Counted from the stretch's first letter, positions 25,836 through 35,756 are shown. The stretch is 64,000 bases of DNA from Azoarcus sp. DD4 (GCF_006496635.1 NZ_CP022958.1:1302001-1366000), one strand, 5' to 3'. Translations and numbers: made by a program. The notes: generated by a model not told the origin, from the sequence alone.

Positions 25836-27503
25836 ATGAAGCAGATGACTGGCGCAGACCTGATCGTGCGCCTGCTGGAACGACAGGGCGTGCGTACCAT
25901 CGCCGGCATTCCCGGCGGCGCCATCCTGCCGCTTTACGATGCGCTGTCCCGCAGCGAGAAGATCGAACACGTGCTGGCGCGCCACGAGCAGGGGGCGGGT
26001 TTCATGGCGCAGGGCATGGCGCGGGTGTCGGGGCGGCCCGAGGTGTGCTTCGCATCGAGTGGTCCGGGCGCGACCAACCTGGTCACCGCCATTGCCGACG
26101 CCCAGCTGGATTCGATCCCGCTGGTGGCGATCACCGGCCAGGTGCCGCTGTCCATGATCGGCACCGACGCCTTCCAGGAAGTCGACATCTACGGCATGAC
26201 CGTGCCGATCACCAAGCACAACTTCCTCGTCCGCTCGGCGGCCGAGCTGCTTAAGGTGATTCCCGACGCCTTCCGCATCGCCATGTCCGGCCGACCCGGT
26301 CCGGTGCTGGTCGATGTGCCCAAGGATGTGCAGAATCAGCTGGTCGAATTCGAGGACTTTCCGGCCCCGGCCGAGACCGATGCGGTGCCGCTACTGGACT
26401 TGGCGGCAATCGAGCAGGCCGCGACGATGATCAATGAAGCCAGCCAGCCGGTGCTCTATCTCGGCGGCGGTGTCATCCATTCCGGTGCCGCGGCCCAGGC
26501 TGTGACGCTGGCCGAGCAGGCTGGCCTGCCGACCACGATGACGCTGATGGCGCTGGGGGCGATGCCGATCGATCATCCGCTGTCCATCGGCATGCTGGGC
26601 ATGCACGGCGCGCGCTACACCAACTTCGTGCTGGAGGAATCCGACCTGCTGATCTGCGTCGGCGCCCGCTTCGACGACCGCGCCATCGGACGCGCCGCGC
26701 AGTTCTGTCCGAACGCGAAGATCATCCACATCGACGTCGACCCGTCGGAGCTGCACAAGATCAAGACCGCCCATGTGGCGATCAACGGCGACGTTGGCGC
26801 GGTGCTCGATGCGCTGCTGCCACGGGTGAAGGTGCAGTTGCGCAAGCGTTGGCTGTCGCACGTGGAGAGCCTGAAGAGCCGTTTCCCGATGCAGATGCCG
26901 GATCTCGACGATGCACGCAGCCACTACGGCCTGATCCACGCGGTCGCTGCCGCGCTCGACGACGAGGCAGTCATCACCACCGACGTTGGCCAGCACCAGA
27001 TGTGGGTGGCGCAGGCCTATCCCTTCCGCCGGCCGCGCCAGTGGCTCACGTCCGGTGGCTTGGGCACCATGGGCTTCGGTATGCCGGTGGCGATCGGCGC
27101 GGCCCTGGCGGCGCCCGAGCGCACCGTGGTGTGTTTCTCGGGGGATGGCAGCCTGCAGATGAACATCCAGGAGTTCGCCACGCTGGCCGAGCTCGGTCTC
27201 AACGTCAAGGTCGTGCTGATGAACAACAACTCGCTCGGCCTGGTGTACCAGCAGCAGAACCTGTTCTACGGCAAGCGGGTGTTCGCCTCCAAGTATCGCG
27301 GCGGTCCGGACTTCTGCCGCATCGCGGAAGGCTTCGGCATCGCAGCGGTGGATCTCGATGCCGCGGAGAGTCCGCGCGCGGCGCTCACCCAGGCGCTGCA
27401 GGCGCCCGGTCCTTGCCTGATCCACGTGTCGATCGACCGTGAGCAGTTCGTGTATCCCATGGTGCCGCCGGGTGCGGCCAACACCGAGATGATCGGAGGC
27501 TGA
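25836..27503 (+). CDS. ilvB: Acetohydroxyacid synthase, large subunit (AHAS I type)
   Basis: Thiamine-diphosphate enzyme that condenses pyruvate with pyruvate or 2-oxobutyrate, the first common step to valine, leucine and isoleucine. It has 555 residues. The ThDP-activating glutamate is Glu51 (HEQGAGFMAQG), and the ThDP/Mg motif starts at GDGSLQMNIQEF and ends in NN about 28 residues later. An FAD-type central domain is present (GARFDDRAIGR). A strong GAGGAGAGAAA precedes the ATG. It overlaps ilvN by one base. The small 105-residue partner and the valine-rich leader favour the AHAS I (ilvBN) class over ilvIH. Confidence 0.94.
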   Translation: MKQMTGADLIVRLLERQGVRTIAGIPGGAILPLYDALSRSEKIEHVLARHEQGAGFMAQGMARVSGRPEVCFASSGPGATNLVTAIADAQLDSIPLVAITGQVPLSMIGTDAFQEVDIYGMTVPITKHNFLVRSAAELLKVIPDAFRIAMSGRPGPVLVDVPKDVQNQLVEFEDFPAPAETDAVPLLDLAAIEQAATMINEASQPVLYLGGGVIHSGAAAQAVTLAEQAGLPTTMTLMALGAMPIDHPLSIGMLGMHGARYTNFVLEESDLLICVGARFDDRAIGRAAQFCPNAKIIHIDVDPSELHKIKTAHVAINGDVGAVLDALLPRVKVQLRKRWLSHVESLKSRFPMQMPDLDDARSHYGLIHAVAAALDDEAVITTDVGQHQMWVAQAYPFRRPRQWLTSGGLGTMGFGMPVAIGAALAAPERTVVCFSGDGSLQMNIQEFATLAELGLNVKVVLMNNNSLGLVYQQQNLFYGKRVFASKYRGGPDFCRIAEGFGIAAVDLDAAESPRAALTQALQAPGPCLIHVSIDREQFVYPMVPPGAANTEMIGG

Positions 27504-27820
27504 TGATGATCGAACAGGTTGCCGACCCGCTGCCGCAGGCGGGCTTCGCCAAAGTGATCCTGGAGCTGGACGTGCGCAATCACCCCGGGGTGATGAGCCA
27601 CATCTGCAATCTCTTTGCGCGCCGTGCGTTCAACATGGAGGGCATCCTCTGCATGCCGGTGTCCGACGGCAAGAAGAGCCGCATCTGGCTGCTGGTGTTC
27701 GAGGACCAGCGGCTGGAGCAGATGTTGCGCCAACTGGAAAAGCTGGAGGACGTACTGGCGGTGCGTCGTCACGGTGCCGAGCACGAGGTGTTCGAACGCC
27801 TGGAAGACTTCTTCCACTAA
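27503..27820 (+). CDS. ilvN: Acetohydroxyacid synthase, small regulatory subunit
   Basis: A 105-residue ACT-domain subunit that activates IlvB and mediates valine feedback. The ACT signature is ILELDVRNHPGVMSHICNLF, with FNMEGILCMPV continuing the fold. Length is close to E. coli IlvN (96 residues) and much shorter than IlvH. The ATG overlaps the last base of the ilvB stop; a second ATG follows directly. Confidence 0.94.
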   Translation: MMIEQVADPLPQAGFAKVILELDVRNHPGVMSHICNLFARRAFNMEGILCMPVSDGKKSRIWLLVFEDQRLEQMLRQLEKLEDVLAVRRHGAEHEVFERLEDFFH

Positions 27821-27873
27821 GGCGCTGCGACCGCTGCCGTGCTTCCCCCTTGGGGAGGCGCGGCGGGCGGCTG

Positions 27874-27882
27874 TGCTAAACT
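27874..27882 (+). promoter_or_regulatory. Extended -10 element upstream of aroC
   Basis: TGC-TAAACT, an extended -10 without a matching -35, about 70 bases before aroC. Suggests that aroC can be transcribed separately from ilvBN. Confidence 0.4.
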
Positions 27883-27952
27883 CCGCCGCCTGTCCCGGGC
27901 CGCTCGCGGCCCCAATCCGGGCCGAAACGGCCTGTATCTCGACGAGCTTCCC

Positions 27953-29089
27953 ATGTCCGGCAACACGATAGGCACGCTGTTCTGCGTCACTTCCTTCGGT
28001 GAATCCCATGGCCCTGCGATCGGCTGCGTGGTCGATGGTTGCCCGCCGGGGCTGATGCTGACCGCTGCCGACATCCAGGCCGAGCTCGATCGCCGCAAGC
28101 CCGGGACTTCGCGTCACGTGACGCAGCGTCGCGAGCCGGACGAGGTCGAGATCCTGTCCGGCGTGTTCGAGGGCGTCACCACCGGTACGCCGATCGCGCT
28201 GCTGATTCGCAACCAGGATCAGCGCTCGAAGGACTACGGCAACATCGCCGACAGTTTCCGTCCCGGCCACGCCGACTACCCCTACTGGCAGAAGTACGGT
28301 ATCCGCGACTACCGTGGTGGCGGCCGTTCGTCGGCGCGCGAAACCGCGGTGCGGGTGGCCGCGGGTGCCATCGCCAAGAAGTGGCTGGCCGAGAAGTTCG
28401 GCATCGTCATCCGCGGCTACATGGCCCAGCTCGGGCCGATCTCGGTCCCTTTCGCATCCTGGGAGGAGGTCGACGGCAATCCCTTCTTCGTGCCGAACGC
28501 CGGAATTGTGCCGCAGCTCGAAGCCTACATGGACGAGCTGCGCAAGTCGGGCGATTCGGTCGGTGCGCGCATCAACGTGGTGGCGAGCGGCGTGCCGGTC
28601 GGGTGGGGCGAGCCGGTATATGACCGGCTGGATGCCGACATTGCTTACGCGATGATGAGCATCAATGCGGTCAAGGGCGTGGAGATCGGCGCCGGCTTCG
28701 ATTCGATCGCGCAGCTCGGTACCGAGCACGGCGACGAGTTGACGCCTGAGGGTTTCCTGTCCAATAACGCTGGCGGCGTGCTGGGCGGGATTTCTTCCGG
28801 TCAGGACATCCTGGTGAGCATGGCGATCAAGCCGACTTCCAGCATCCGGCTGGACAAGCGGTCGATCGACCGCGCCGGCAGCCCGACCATCGTCAATACG
28901 CACGGTCGCCATGACCCTTGTGTCGGCATTCGCGCCACGCCGATCGCCGAAGCCATGCTGGCGCTGGTGCTGATCGATCACGCACTGCGTCACCGCGCCC
29001 AGTGCGGCGATGTCGTGACTGCGACGCCGCGCATCGCGGGGCTGGCGCCGGACGGAGTGCAGGCGGTGCCGTCGCCGCGCAGCCGCTGA
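27953..29089 (+). CDS. aroC: Chorismate synthase
   Basis: Last enzyme of the shikimate pathway: converts 5-enolpyruvylshikimate-3-phosphate to chorismate using reduced FMN. It has 378 residues. Family signatures are visible: GESHGPAIGCVVDGCPPG at the N terminus, YRGGGRSSARETAVRVAAGA in the middle and the conserved C-terminal RHDPCVGIRATPIAEAM. The ATG at 27953 starts the family consensus SGNTIGTLF; the frame is open further upstream but not conserved. The stop is immediately followed by the GTG start of the MFS gene. Confidence 0.97.
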   Translation: MSGNTIGTLFCVTSFGESHGPAIGCVVDGCPPGLMLTAADIQAELDRRKPGTSRHVTQRREPDEVEILSGVFEGVTTGTPIALLIRNQDQRSKDYGNIADSFRPGHADYPYWQKYGIRDYRGGGRSSARETAVRVAAGAIAKKWLAEKFGIVIRGYMAQLGPISVPFASWEEVDGNPFFVPNAGIVPQLEAYMDELRKSGDSVGARINVVASGVPVGWGEPVYDRLDADIAYAMMSINAVKGVEIGAGFDSIAQLGTEHGDELTPEGFLSNNAGGVLGGISSGQDILVSMAIKPTSSIRLDKRSIDRAGSPTIVNTHGRHDPCVGIRATPIAEAMLALVLIDHALRHRAQCGDVVTATPRIAGLAPDGVQAVPSPRSR

Positions 29090-30304
29090 GTGTCCGCTGG
29101 CGCAGTCGCGTCCGCCGCCGTGTCGGGAGCCTTGCCCTACTGGCGGCTGTCGGCCTACTACTTCTGCTACTTCGCCTTCGTCGGCGCCTTTTCGCCGTAT
29201 TTCACGCTTTACCTGAAGGCGCTGAGTTTCTCGGCGACCGACATCGCGGTGCTGATGTCCCTGATGCAGGTGATGCGGGTGCTGGCGCCCAACCTGTGGG
29301 GCTGGCTGGCCGAGCACCTCGGCGTGCGCTTGCCCATCGTGCGGCTGTCGGCGCTGATGAGCCTCGCCGGCTTTTCCGTGTTCTTCTTCACCGACAGCTT
29401 TGCCGGCATCTTTCTCGGCATGGCGCTGATGTCCTTCTTCTGGAGCGCCTCGCTGCCGTTGATCGAGAGCGTCACCTTTGCCCATCTCGGTACGCAGGGG
29501 CATCGCTACGGCAGCGTCCGGGCATGGGGCTCGGTCGGCTTCATCGTGGCGGTGATCGGGCTGGGCGTGGTACTCGACTGGCTACCCATCATGGCGGTGC
29601 TGTGGGGGACAGCTTCGGTGTTGGCAAGTATCTTCCTCTGTTCGCTGGCCGTACCGGAGGCTGTGCGACCGCTGGCGCATTCGGCGAGCGCCAGCCTCGG
29701 GGATACCCTGCGCCGACCGGAGGTCAAGGCACTGCTCGGTGCATGCTTCCTGATGTCCGCCGCGCATGGTGCGTTCTACGTGTTCTTTTCCATCCTGCTG
29801 GTCGATCACGGTTACGGCAAGGCCATGGTCGGAGGCCTGTGGGCACTTGGGGTGGTATCCGAGATACTGGTCTTCATGTTCATGCCCCGTCTGATGCGGC
29901 ACTACTCGCTGCGGGCCATCCTGCTGTTCGCCTTTTCCTGCGCGGTGTTGCGTTTCGCGCTGACGGGATGGGGGGTAGCAAGTGCCGCGCTGGTCGCGTT
30001 CGCGCAGGTACTGCATGGCGCGACCTTCGGTGCCTACCACGCAGCAGCGATTGCAGCAGTGAACCGATGGTTCGCCGGTAGGCTCCAAGCGAGGGGGCAG
30101 GCGCTCTACGGCAGTCTGTCCTTCGGTGCAGGTGGAATGCTGGGTGGGCTCGTCAGCGGGCTGGGTTGGGAGACGATAGGGCCGGCGTGGACCTTCACGC
30201 TCGGTTCCGGCTTTGCACTGGCCGGTTTGCTGTGGCTGGTGTGGGGTTGGCAGCCCGGGCTGGGTGAAGACGGGACGGATCGACCGGATGGAGGAGGAAG
30301 ATGA
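29090..30304 (+). CDS. Major facilitator superfamily transporter
   Basis: Inner-membrane protein of 404 residues with about twelve hydrophobic helices. The N-terminal half (YWRLSAYYFCYFAFVGAFSP) and the loop RYGSVRAWGSVGFI resemble the 3-phenylpropionate/nucleoside-symporter-like MFS branch (HcaT type). Start is a GTG directly at the aroC stop, implying translational coupling; no independent ribosome-binding site is seen. Substrate unknown. It overlaps the next gene by four bases. Confidence 0.88.
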   Translation: MSAGAVASAAVSGALPYWRLSAYYFCYFAFVGAFSPYFTLYLKALSFSATDIAVLMSLMQVMRVLAPNLWGWLAEHLGVRLPIVRLSALMSLAGFSVFFFTDSFAGIFLGMALMSFFWSASLPLIESVTFAHLGTQGHRYGSVRAWGSVGFIVAVIGLGVVLDWLPIMAVLWGTASVLASIFLCSLAVPEAVRPLAHSASASLGDTLRRPEVKALLGACFLMSAAHGAFYVFFSILLVDHGYGKAMVGGLWALGVVSEILVFMFMPRLMRHYSLRAILLFAFSCAVLRFALTGWGVASAALVAFAQVLHGATFGAYHAAAIAAVNRWFAGRLQARGQALYGSLSFGAGGMLGGLVSGLGWETIGPAWTFTLGSGFALAGLLWLVWGWQPGLGEDGTDRPDGGGR

Positions 30305-31122
30305 TGGCTTGGAGCAGGGTTGTGTTGCCAGGCGTACTGGCGCTGACGATGGCGGTTGCTTGCCAGAGCGTGCAGACCACCGGCGGCGGGGCGGTCGGCG
30401 TAGACCGCAGTCAGGCCATGCTGGTGTCGGCCCAGGAAGTCGAGCAGGCGTCGAGCCAGCAATACCAGGAGGTACTGGCAGACGCTCGGCGCAAGAACGC
30501 GCTCAACCGAAACGCGGAGCAGGTACAACGGGTGCGTCGCATCGCCGCCCGGCTGACGCCGGCGACAGGCGTGTTTCGCAGCGATGCGCCGGCTTGGCGC
30601 TGGGAGGTCAACGTGCTGAGTTCGGACGAGCTCAACGCCTGGTGCATGGCAGGGGGCAAGATCGCGGTCTATTCCGGTCTCATCGAGCGCCTCGGTCTGT
30701 CGGACGACGAGATCGCCGCGGTGATGGGGCATGAGATCGCCCATGCCCTGCGGGAGCACGCACGCGAACGGGTCTCCAAGGCGATGGCAACCGGCCTCGG
30801 CATTTCCGTCGCAGGCGCCTTGCTCGGGGTAGGGCAGGCCGGCCAGGACCTGATGGGCACGGTGGCCAAGGTGACCTTCGAACTGCCGAATTCGCGTCTG
30901 CACGAAACCGAGGCCGATCGTATCGGCGTCGAACTGGCGGCGCGTGCCGGCTACGATCCGAGGGCTGCGGTCAGCCTGTGGAACAAGATGGCCGCACAGT
31001 CGAACGGGGCGCCGCCGCAGTGGCTGTCGACCCACCCGTCGCACGACAGCCGGCAGCAGGATCTTGCCGACTACGCCCGGCGTGTGTTGCCGCTCTACGA
31101 GCGGACGCGCGGCGGACGTTGA
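30301..31122 (+). CDS. M48-family metallopeptidase, lipoprotein (LoiP/YcaL-like)
   Basis: Zinc metalloprotease of 273 residues with a lipoprotein signal peptide ending at Cys21 (MAVAC). The zinc motif HEIAH is at 144-148 and the third ligand is Glu203 in HETEAD. The last segment contains STHPSHDSRQQ, typical of M48 proteases. It is predicted to sit in the periplasm, anchored in the outer or inner membrane, where relatives help remove misfolded envelope proteins. GGAGGAAG is just upstream; the ATG overlaps the MFS stop. Confidence 0.9.
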   Translation: MMAWSRVVLPGVLALTMAVACQSVQTTGGGAVGVDRSQAMLVSAQEVEQASSQQYQEVLADARRKNALNRNAEQVQRVRRIAARLTPATGVFRSDAPAWRWEVNVLSSDELNAWCMAGGKIAVYSGLIERLGLSDDEIAAVMGHEIAHALREHARERVSKAMATGLGISVAGALLGVGQAGQDLMGTVAKVTFELPNSRLHETEADRIGVELAARAGYDPRAAVSLWNKMAAQSNGAPPQWLSTHPSHDSRQQDLADYARRVLPLYERTRGGR

Positions 31123-31206
31123 GTGGCCGTCGGCCGGGCAGTGCTGTTCAGTGGCGCGGCCTTTGTGAAATAATCGAAACCTTTTCTTTCCCCGGAAGTG
31201 CACTGG

Positions 31207-32616
31207 ATGGAAGCCCAAACGCTGTACGAAAAGCTCTGGTCGAGTCACGTCGTTCACCAGGAGGCCGACGGCACGGCGCTGATCTACATCGATCGCCACC
31301 TCGTCCACGAAGTCACCAGTCCGCAGGCCTTCGAAGGGCTGAAACTAGCCGGTCGCAAGCCGTGGCGCATCTCGTCCATCGTCGCCACCGCCGACCACAA
31401 CACGCCGACCGACCACTGGGAACTGGGCATCCAGGATCCGGTGTCGCGCCAGCAGGTCGAGACGCTCGATGCCAACATCCGTGAGGTCGGTTCGCTCGCC
31501 TACTTCCCGTTCAAGGATCTGCGCCAGGGCATCATCCACGTGATCGGGCCGGAGAACGGCACGACGCTGCCGGGCATGACCGTGGTCTGCGGCGACTCGC
31601 ACACCTCCACCCATGGCGCCTTCGCCTGTCTGGCGCACGGCATCGGCACCTCCGAGGTCGAGCACGTGATGGCGACCCAGTGCCTGCTGCAGAAGAAGTC
31701 GAAGACCATGCTGATCAAGGTCGAAGGCACGCTCGGCCGTGGCGTCACCGCCAAGGACGTGGTGCTCGCCATCATCGGCAAGATCGGCACCGCCGGCGGT
31801 ACCGGCTATGCGATCGAGTTCGGCGGCAGCGCGATCCGCTCGCTGTCGATGGAAGGGCGCATGACGGTCTGCAACATGGCAATCGAGGCGGGTGCGCGCG
31901 CTGGCCTGGTTGCAGTGGACCAGACCACCATCGACTACCTCGCCGACAAGCCCTTCGCGCCGAAGGGCGCGCAATGGGATGCCGCGGTGGCCTACTGGCG
32001 CACGCTGACCTCCGACGAGGGCGCGCGCTTCGACAAGGTGGTCGAGCTCGACGCCTCCGAAATCCTGCCGCAGGTCACCTGGGGCACATCGCCCGAGATG
32101 GTCACCACGGTCGATGGCCGCGTGCCCGATCCGGCCGCGATCGCCGATCCGGTCCGGCGCGAGGGTGTGGAGCGCGCGCTCAAGTACATGGGCCTCGCGC
32201 CCAATACCCCGATCAACGAGATCCCGGTCGATCAGGTCTTCATCGGCTCGTGCACCAATTCGCGCATCGAGGATCTGCGCGAGGCGGCGGCGGTCGCAAA
32301 AGGCCGTAGCAAGGCGGCCAATGTGCGTCGCGTGCTGGTGGTGCCGGGCTCCGGCCTGGTCAAGCAGCAGGCCGAGGCCGAAGGGCTGGACAAGGTCTTC
32401 GTCGCCGCCGGCTTCGAATGGCGCGAGCCGGGCTGTTCGATGTGCCTGGCGATGAACGCCGACCGCCTCGAGCCGGGCGAGCGTTGCGCCTCGACCTCCA
32501 ACCGCAATTTCGAAGGCCGCCAGGGCGCCGGCGGGCGCACCCATCTGGTGAGCCCGGCGATGGCTGCGGCTGCGGCCGTGACCGGCCACTTCACCGACGT
32601 GCGCACCCTGAACTGA
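31207..32616 (+). CDS. leuC: 3-isopropylmalate dehydratase, large subunit
   Basis: Aconitase-family enzyme that isomerises 2- to 3-isopropylmalate with a 4Fe-4S cluster. It has 469 residues. Cluster ligands are in FIGSCTNSRIEDLREAA and GCSMCLAMN; the substrate motif DSHTSTHGAF is present. The ATG at 31207 is preferred over a GTG nine bases earlier because GGAAG lies at the correct distance and MEAQTLYEKLW aligns with LeuC. First gene of leuCDB; an AATAAT (31169-31174) about 35 bases upstream could be its -10. Confidence 0.97.
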   Translation: MEAQTLYEKLWSSHVVHQEADGTALIYIDRHLVHEVTSPQAFEGLKLAGRKPWRISSIVATADHNTPTDHWELGIQDPVSRQQVETLDANIREVGSLAYFPFKDLRQGIIHVIGPENGTTLPGMTVVCGDSHTSTHGAFACLAHGIGTSEVEHVMATQCLLQKKSKTMLIKVEGTLGRGVTAKDVVLAIIGKIGTAGGTGYAIEFGGSAIRSLSMEGRMTVCNMAIEAGARAGLVAVDQTTIDYLADKPFAPKGAQWDAAVAYWRTLTSDEGARFDKVVELDASEILPQVTWGTSPEMVTTVDGRVPDPAAIADPVRREGVERALKYMGLAPNTPINEIPVDQVFIGSCTNSRIEDLREAAAVAKGRSKAANVRRVLVVPGSGLVKQQAEAEGLDKVFVAAGFEWREPGCSMCLAMNADRLEPGERCASTSNRNFEGRQGAGGRTHLVSPAMAAAAAVTGHFTDVRTLN

Positions 32617-32632
32617 CAGCACAGGCAGAACC

Positions 32633-33271
32633 ATGAAACCGTTTACCGTTCTCGATGCCATCGTCGCGCCGCTCGACCGCGCCAACGTCGATACCGATGC
32701 GATCATCCCCAAGCAGTTCCTGAAGTCGATCAAGCGCAGCGGCTTCGGCCCCAACCTGTTCGACGAATGGCGCTACCTCGACGTCGGCCAGCCCGGCCAG
32801 GACTGCAGCAACCGGCCGAAGAACCCCGACTTCGTGCTCAACCAGGCGCGCTACCAGGGCGCGCAGGTGCTGCTCGCGCGCGACAACTTCGGCTGCGGCA
32901 GCTCGCGCGAACACGCGCCGTGGGCGCTGGAAGACTACGGCTTCCGCGTCATCATCGCGCCGAGCTTCGCCGACATCTTCTTCAATAACAGCTTCAAGAA
33001 CGGCCTGCTGCCGATCAAGCTGGATGCGGCCGAGCTCGACGTGCTGTTCCAGCAGTGCGAGGCCACCGAAGGCTATCGCCTGAAGGTTGATCTCGCGGCG
33101 CAGACCATCACCCGCCCGGACGGCAAGGCGATCGCCTTCGACGTCGATCCCTTCCGCAAGGAATGCCTGTTGAACGGCTGGGACGACATCGGCCTCACCC
33201 TGCGCCATGCCGACAAGATCCGCGCCTTCGAAGAGAAGCGTCGCGCCGAGCACCCCTATTACTTCGCCTGA
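32633..33271 (+). CDS. leuD: 3-isopropylmalate dehydratase, small subunit
   Basis: Swivelling-domain partner of LeuC, 212 residues. Conserved NVDTDAIIPKQFLKSIKR at the N terminus and DNFGCGSSREHAPWAL in the middle are diagnostic. It starts 16 bases after leuC. Confidence 0.97.
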   Translation: MKPFTVLDAIVAPLDRANVDTDAIIPKQFLKSIKRSGFGPNLFDEWRYLDVGQPGQDCSNRPKNPDFVLNQARYQGAQVLLARDNFGCGSSREHAPWALEDYGFRVIIAPSFADIFFNNSFKNGLLPIKLDAAELDVLFQQCEATEGYRLKVDLAAQTITRPDGKAIAFDVDPFRKECLLNGWDDIGLTLRHADKIRAFEEKRRAEHPYYFA

Positions 33272-33307
33272 GCCGACGCGGCCCGGGTTTGCGTGGAGAC
33301 ACACTGG

Positions 33308-34372
33308 ATGAAGATTTGCGTGTTGCCGGGTGACGGCATCGGTCCCGAAATCACGGCGCAAGCCGTGCGCGTGCTGGGTGCGCTCGACCTCAAGATCGAA
33401 CTGGAAGAAGCCCTGCTCGGCGGCAGTGCGGTGGACGCCGCCGGTACGCCGTACCCGGAAGCCACCCAGAAGCTCGCGCGCGCGGCGGACGCCGTGCTGC
33501 TCGGCGCGGTCGGTGGTCCGAAGTGGGACACCCTGCCGCGCGAGCAGCGTCCGGAGCGCGGTCTGCTCGGCATCCGCAAGGATCTCGGCCTCTTCGCCAA
33601 CTTGCGCCCGGCCATCCTGTATCCGGAACTCGCCAACGCCTCCACGCTGAAGCCGGAAGTAGTATCGGGGCTCGACATCCTGATCGTGCGCGAACTCACC
33701 GGCGACATCTATTTCGGTCAGCCACGCGGCATCGAGACCCGCGAAGTCAATGGCAGTCAGCAGCGCGTGGGCTGGAACACCATGATCTACGCCGAATACG
33801 AAATCCGCCGCATCCTCAAGGTGGCTTTCGAGGCGGCGCAGAAGCGCGGCAAGAAGCTGTGCTCGGTCGACAAGATGAACGTGCTCGAAACCACCCAGCT
33901 GTGGCGCGACATCGCCGACGAGATGGCAAGGGACTACCCGGACGTCGAACTGTCGCACATGCTGGTCGATAACGCTGCGATGCAGCTGGTGCGCAATCCC
34001 AAGCAGTTCGACGTGATGGTCACCGGCAACATGTTCGGCGACATCCTGTCGGACGAGGCCTCCATGCTTACCGGCTCGATCGGCATGCTGCCGTCGGCAT
34101 CGCTGGACGCCAACAACAAGGGCCTGTACGAGCCCTCGCACGGTTCGGCGCCGGACATCGCCGGCAAGGGCGTGGCCAACCCGCTGGCCACCATCCTGTC
34201 GGCAGCGATGATGCTGCGCTACACCTTCAATCAAGAAGAGGCGGCGCTGCGGATCGAAGGCGCGGTCAAGAAGGTGCTTGCGCAGGGCTTCCGGACCGGC
34301 GACATTTACGAGCCGGGTACGACGAAGGTCGGTACGAAGGAAATGGGCGACGCGGTGCTGGCTGCACTCTGA
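33308..34372 (+). CDS. leuB: 3-isopropylmalate dehydrogenase
   Basis: NAD-dependent oxidative decarboxylase of leucine synthesis, 354 residues. N-terminal VLPGDGIGPEITAQAVRVL, arginines in LRPAILYPELAN and VRELTGDIYFGQPRG, and the metal/NAD motif MFGDILSDEASMLTGSIGML are all intact. GGAG lies ten bases before the ATG at 33308; a GTG 15 bases earlier is less likely. Third gene of leuCDB. Confidence 0.97.
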   Translation: MKICVLPGDGIGPEITAQAVRVLGALDLKIELEEALLGGSAVDAAGTPYPEATQKLARAADAVLLGAVGGPKWDTLPREQRPERGLLGIRKDLGLFANLRPAILYPELANASTLKPEVVSGLDILIVRELTGDIYFGQPRGIETREVNGSQQRVGWNTMIYAEYEIRRILKVAFEAAQKRGKKLCSVDKMNVLETTQLWRDIADEMARDYPDVELSHMLVDNAAMQLVRNPKQFDVMVTGNMFGDILSDEASMLTGSIGMLPSASLDANNKGLYEPSHGSAPDIAGKGVANPLATILSAAMMLRYTFNQEEAALRIEGAVKKVLAQGFRTGDIYEPGTTKVGTKEMGDAVLAAL

Positions 34373-34407
34373 GGACGCTCCGAGGTTTTTCGATTCGAGG
34401 TGATGTG

Positions 34408-35541
34408 ATGAAGCGAGTAGGTCTGGTTGGCTGGCGTGGCATGGTTGGCTCGGTGCTGATGCAGCGCATGGTGGAAGAGGGCGACTTCGCCCATATCGAG
34501 CCGGTGTATTTCTCCACGTCCGCCGCTGGCGGCAAGGCGCCGGTGTTCGGCGGCAAGGAAGCAGCGCTGCCGCTGCAGGATGCGACCAGCATCGACGCGC
34601 TCAAGGCCTGCGACATCATCATCACCTGTCAGGGCGGCGACTACACCAAGGAAGTCTTCCCGAAGCTGCGCGCTGCCGGCTGGAACGGTCACTGGATCGA
34701 TGCCGCTTCCGCGCTGCGCATGGCCGACGACGCGGTCATCATCCTCGATCCGGTCAATATGCACGTGATCAAGGATGCGCTTGCCAAGGGCGGCAAGAAC
34801 TGGATCGGCGGCAACTGTACCGTGTCGCTGATGCTGATGGGCCTGGGCGGTCTGTTCAAGCACGACCTGGTCGAGTGGGTGTCGGCGATGACCTATCAGG
34901 CTGCTTCCGGCGCCGGTGCGCAGAACATGCGCGAGCTGATCGCGCAGATGGGCGCCATTCACGCGTCGGTCGCGGACCTGCTGGCCGATCCGGCGTCCGC
35001 CATCCTCGACATCGACCGCAAGGTCGCCGAGACCATCCGCTCCGATGGGTTCCCGAAGAAGAACTTCCGCAACACCCCGCTCGCCGGCAGCCTGATCCCG
35101 TGGATCGACGTGCCCGTCGACGGCGGCCAGTCCAAGGAAGAGTGGAAGGGCGGCGCCGAGTGCAACAAGATCCTCGGCAAGCCGGCCTTCCGCAGCCAGG
35201 GCAGCATTCCGATCGACGGCCTGTGCGTGCGCATCGGCGCGATGCGCTGCCACTCGCAGGGCCTGACCATCAAGCTGAAGAAGGATGTTCCGCTCGACGA
35301 GGTCAGCGAGATCATCGCGACGGCCAACGACTGGGTGAAGGTTGTGCCCAACGAGCGTGAGATCTCCGAGCGTGATCTCACGCCGGCCGCAGTGACCGGC
35401 ACCCTGACGGTACCCGTCGGCCGTTTGCACAAGCTGGCGATGGGGCCCGACTATCTCGGCGCCTTCACGGTCGGCGACCAGTTGCTGTGGGGGGCCGCGG
35501 AGCCGCTGCGCCGCATGCTGCGCATTCTGCTCGACGCTTGA
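34408..35541 (+). CDS. asd: Aspartate-semialdehyde dehydrogenase
   Basis: Converts L-aspartyl-4-phosphate to aspartate semialdehyde, the branch to lysine, threonine and methionine, and to diaminopimelate. It has 377 residues, the length of the gram-negative enzyme. NADP motif VGWRGMVGSVLMQRM and the catalytic cysteine in GGNCTVSLMLMGLGGLF are present, as is RIGAMRCHSQGLTIKL. GAGG is seven bases before the ATG at 34408. It lies 35 bases after leuB, so may be in the leu operon, and ends in a strong terminator. Confidence 0.96.
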   Translation: MKRVGLVGWRGMVGSVLMQRMVEEGDFAHIEPVYFSTSAAGGKAPVFGGKEAALPLQDATSIDALKACDIIITCQGGDYTKEVFPKLRAAGWNGHWIDAASALRMADDAVIILDPVNMHVIKDALAKGGKNWIGGNCTVSLMLMGLGGLFKHDLVEWVSAMTYQAASGAGAQNMRELIAQMGAIHASVADLLADPASAILDIDRKVAETIRSDGFPKKNFRNTPLAGSLIPWIDVPVDGGQSKEEWKGGAECNKILGKPAFRSQGSIPIDGLCVRIGAMRCHSQGLTIKLKKDVPLDEVSEIIATANDWVKVVPNEREISERDLTPAAVTGTLTVPVGRLHKLAMGPDYLGAFTVGDQLLWGAAEPLRRMLRILLDA

Positions 35542-35563
35542 TTCACTGGATGGGATGTATTCG

Positions 35564-35598
35564 GGGGCTGGACAGCGAGGGCTGTCCGGCCCCTTTTT
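35564..35598 (+). terminator. Terminator of leuCDB-asd
   Basis: A 13-bp stem (35564-35576 with 35581-35593, one wobble pair) followed by TTTTT. Confidence 0.9.
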
Positions 35599-35756
35599 CC
35601 GAGCACGGCGGCCTTGGCGACCCCTTGAGGGGAAAATCCTTTGCCGAAGAAACAATTGCTGCATGAACTTAAAGATAATGCTAGATTGCTAATCCAAGTT
35701 CATGATGCTATGTCCCTTGCCGTCCGGCAGTGGGAGAACGCGGTTCGAAGACACCT

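Noticed and set aside
31123..31206. Possible leucine-rich leader peptide before leuC
   Set aside because: The 84-base gap has no short frame with a leucine run and no terminator hairpin, unlike the ilvBN leader.
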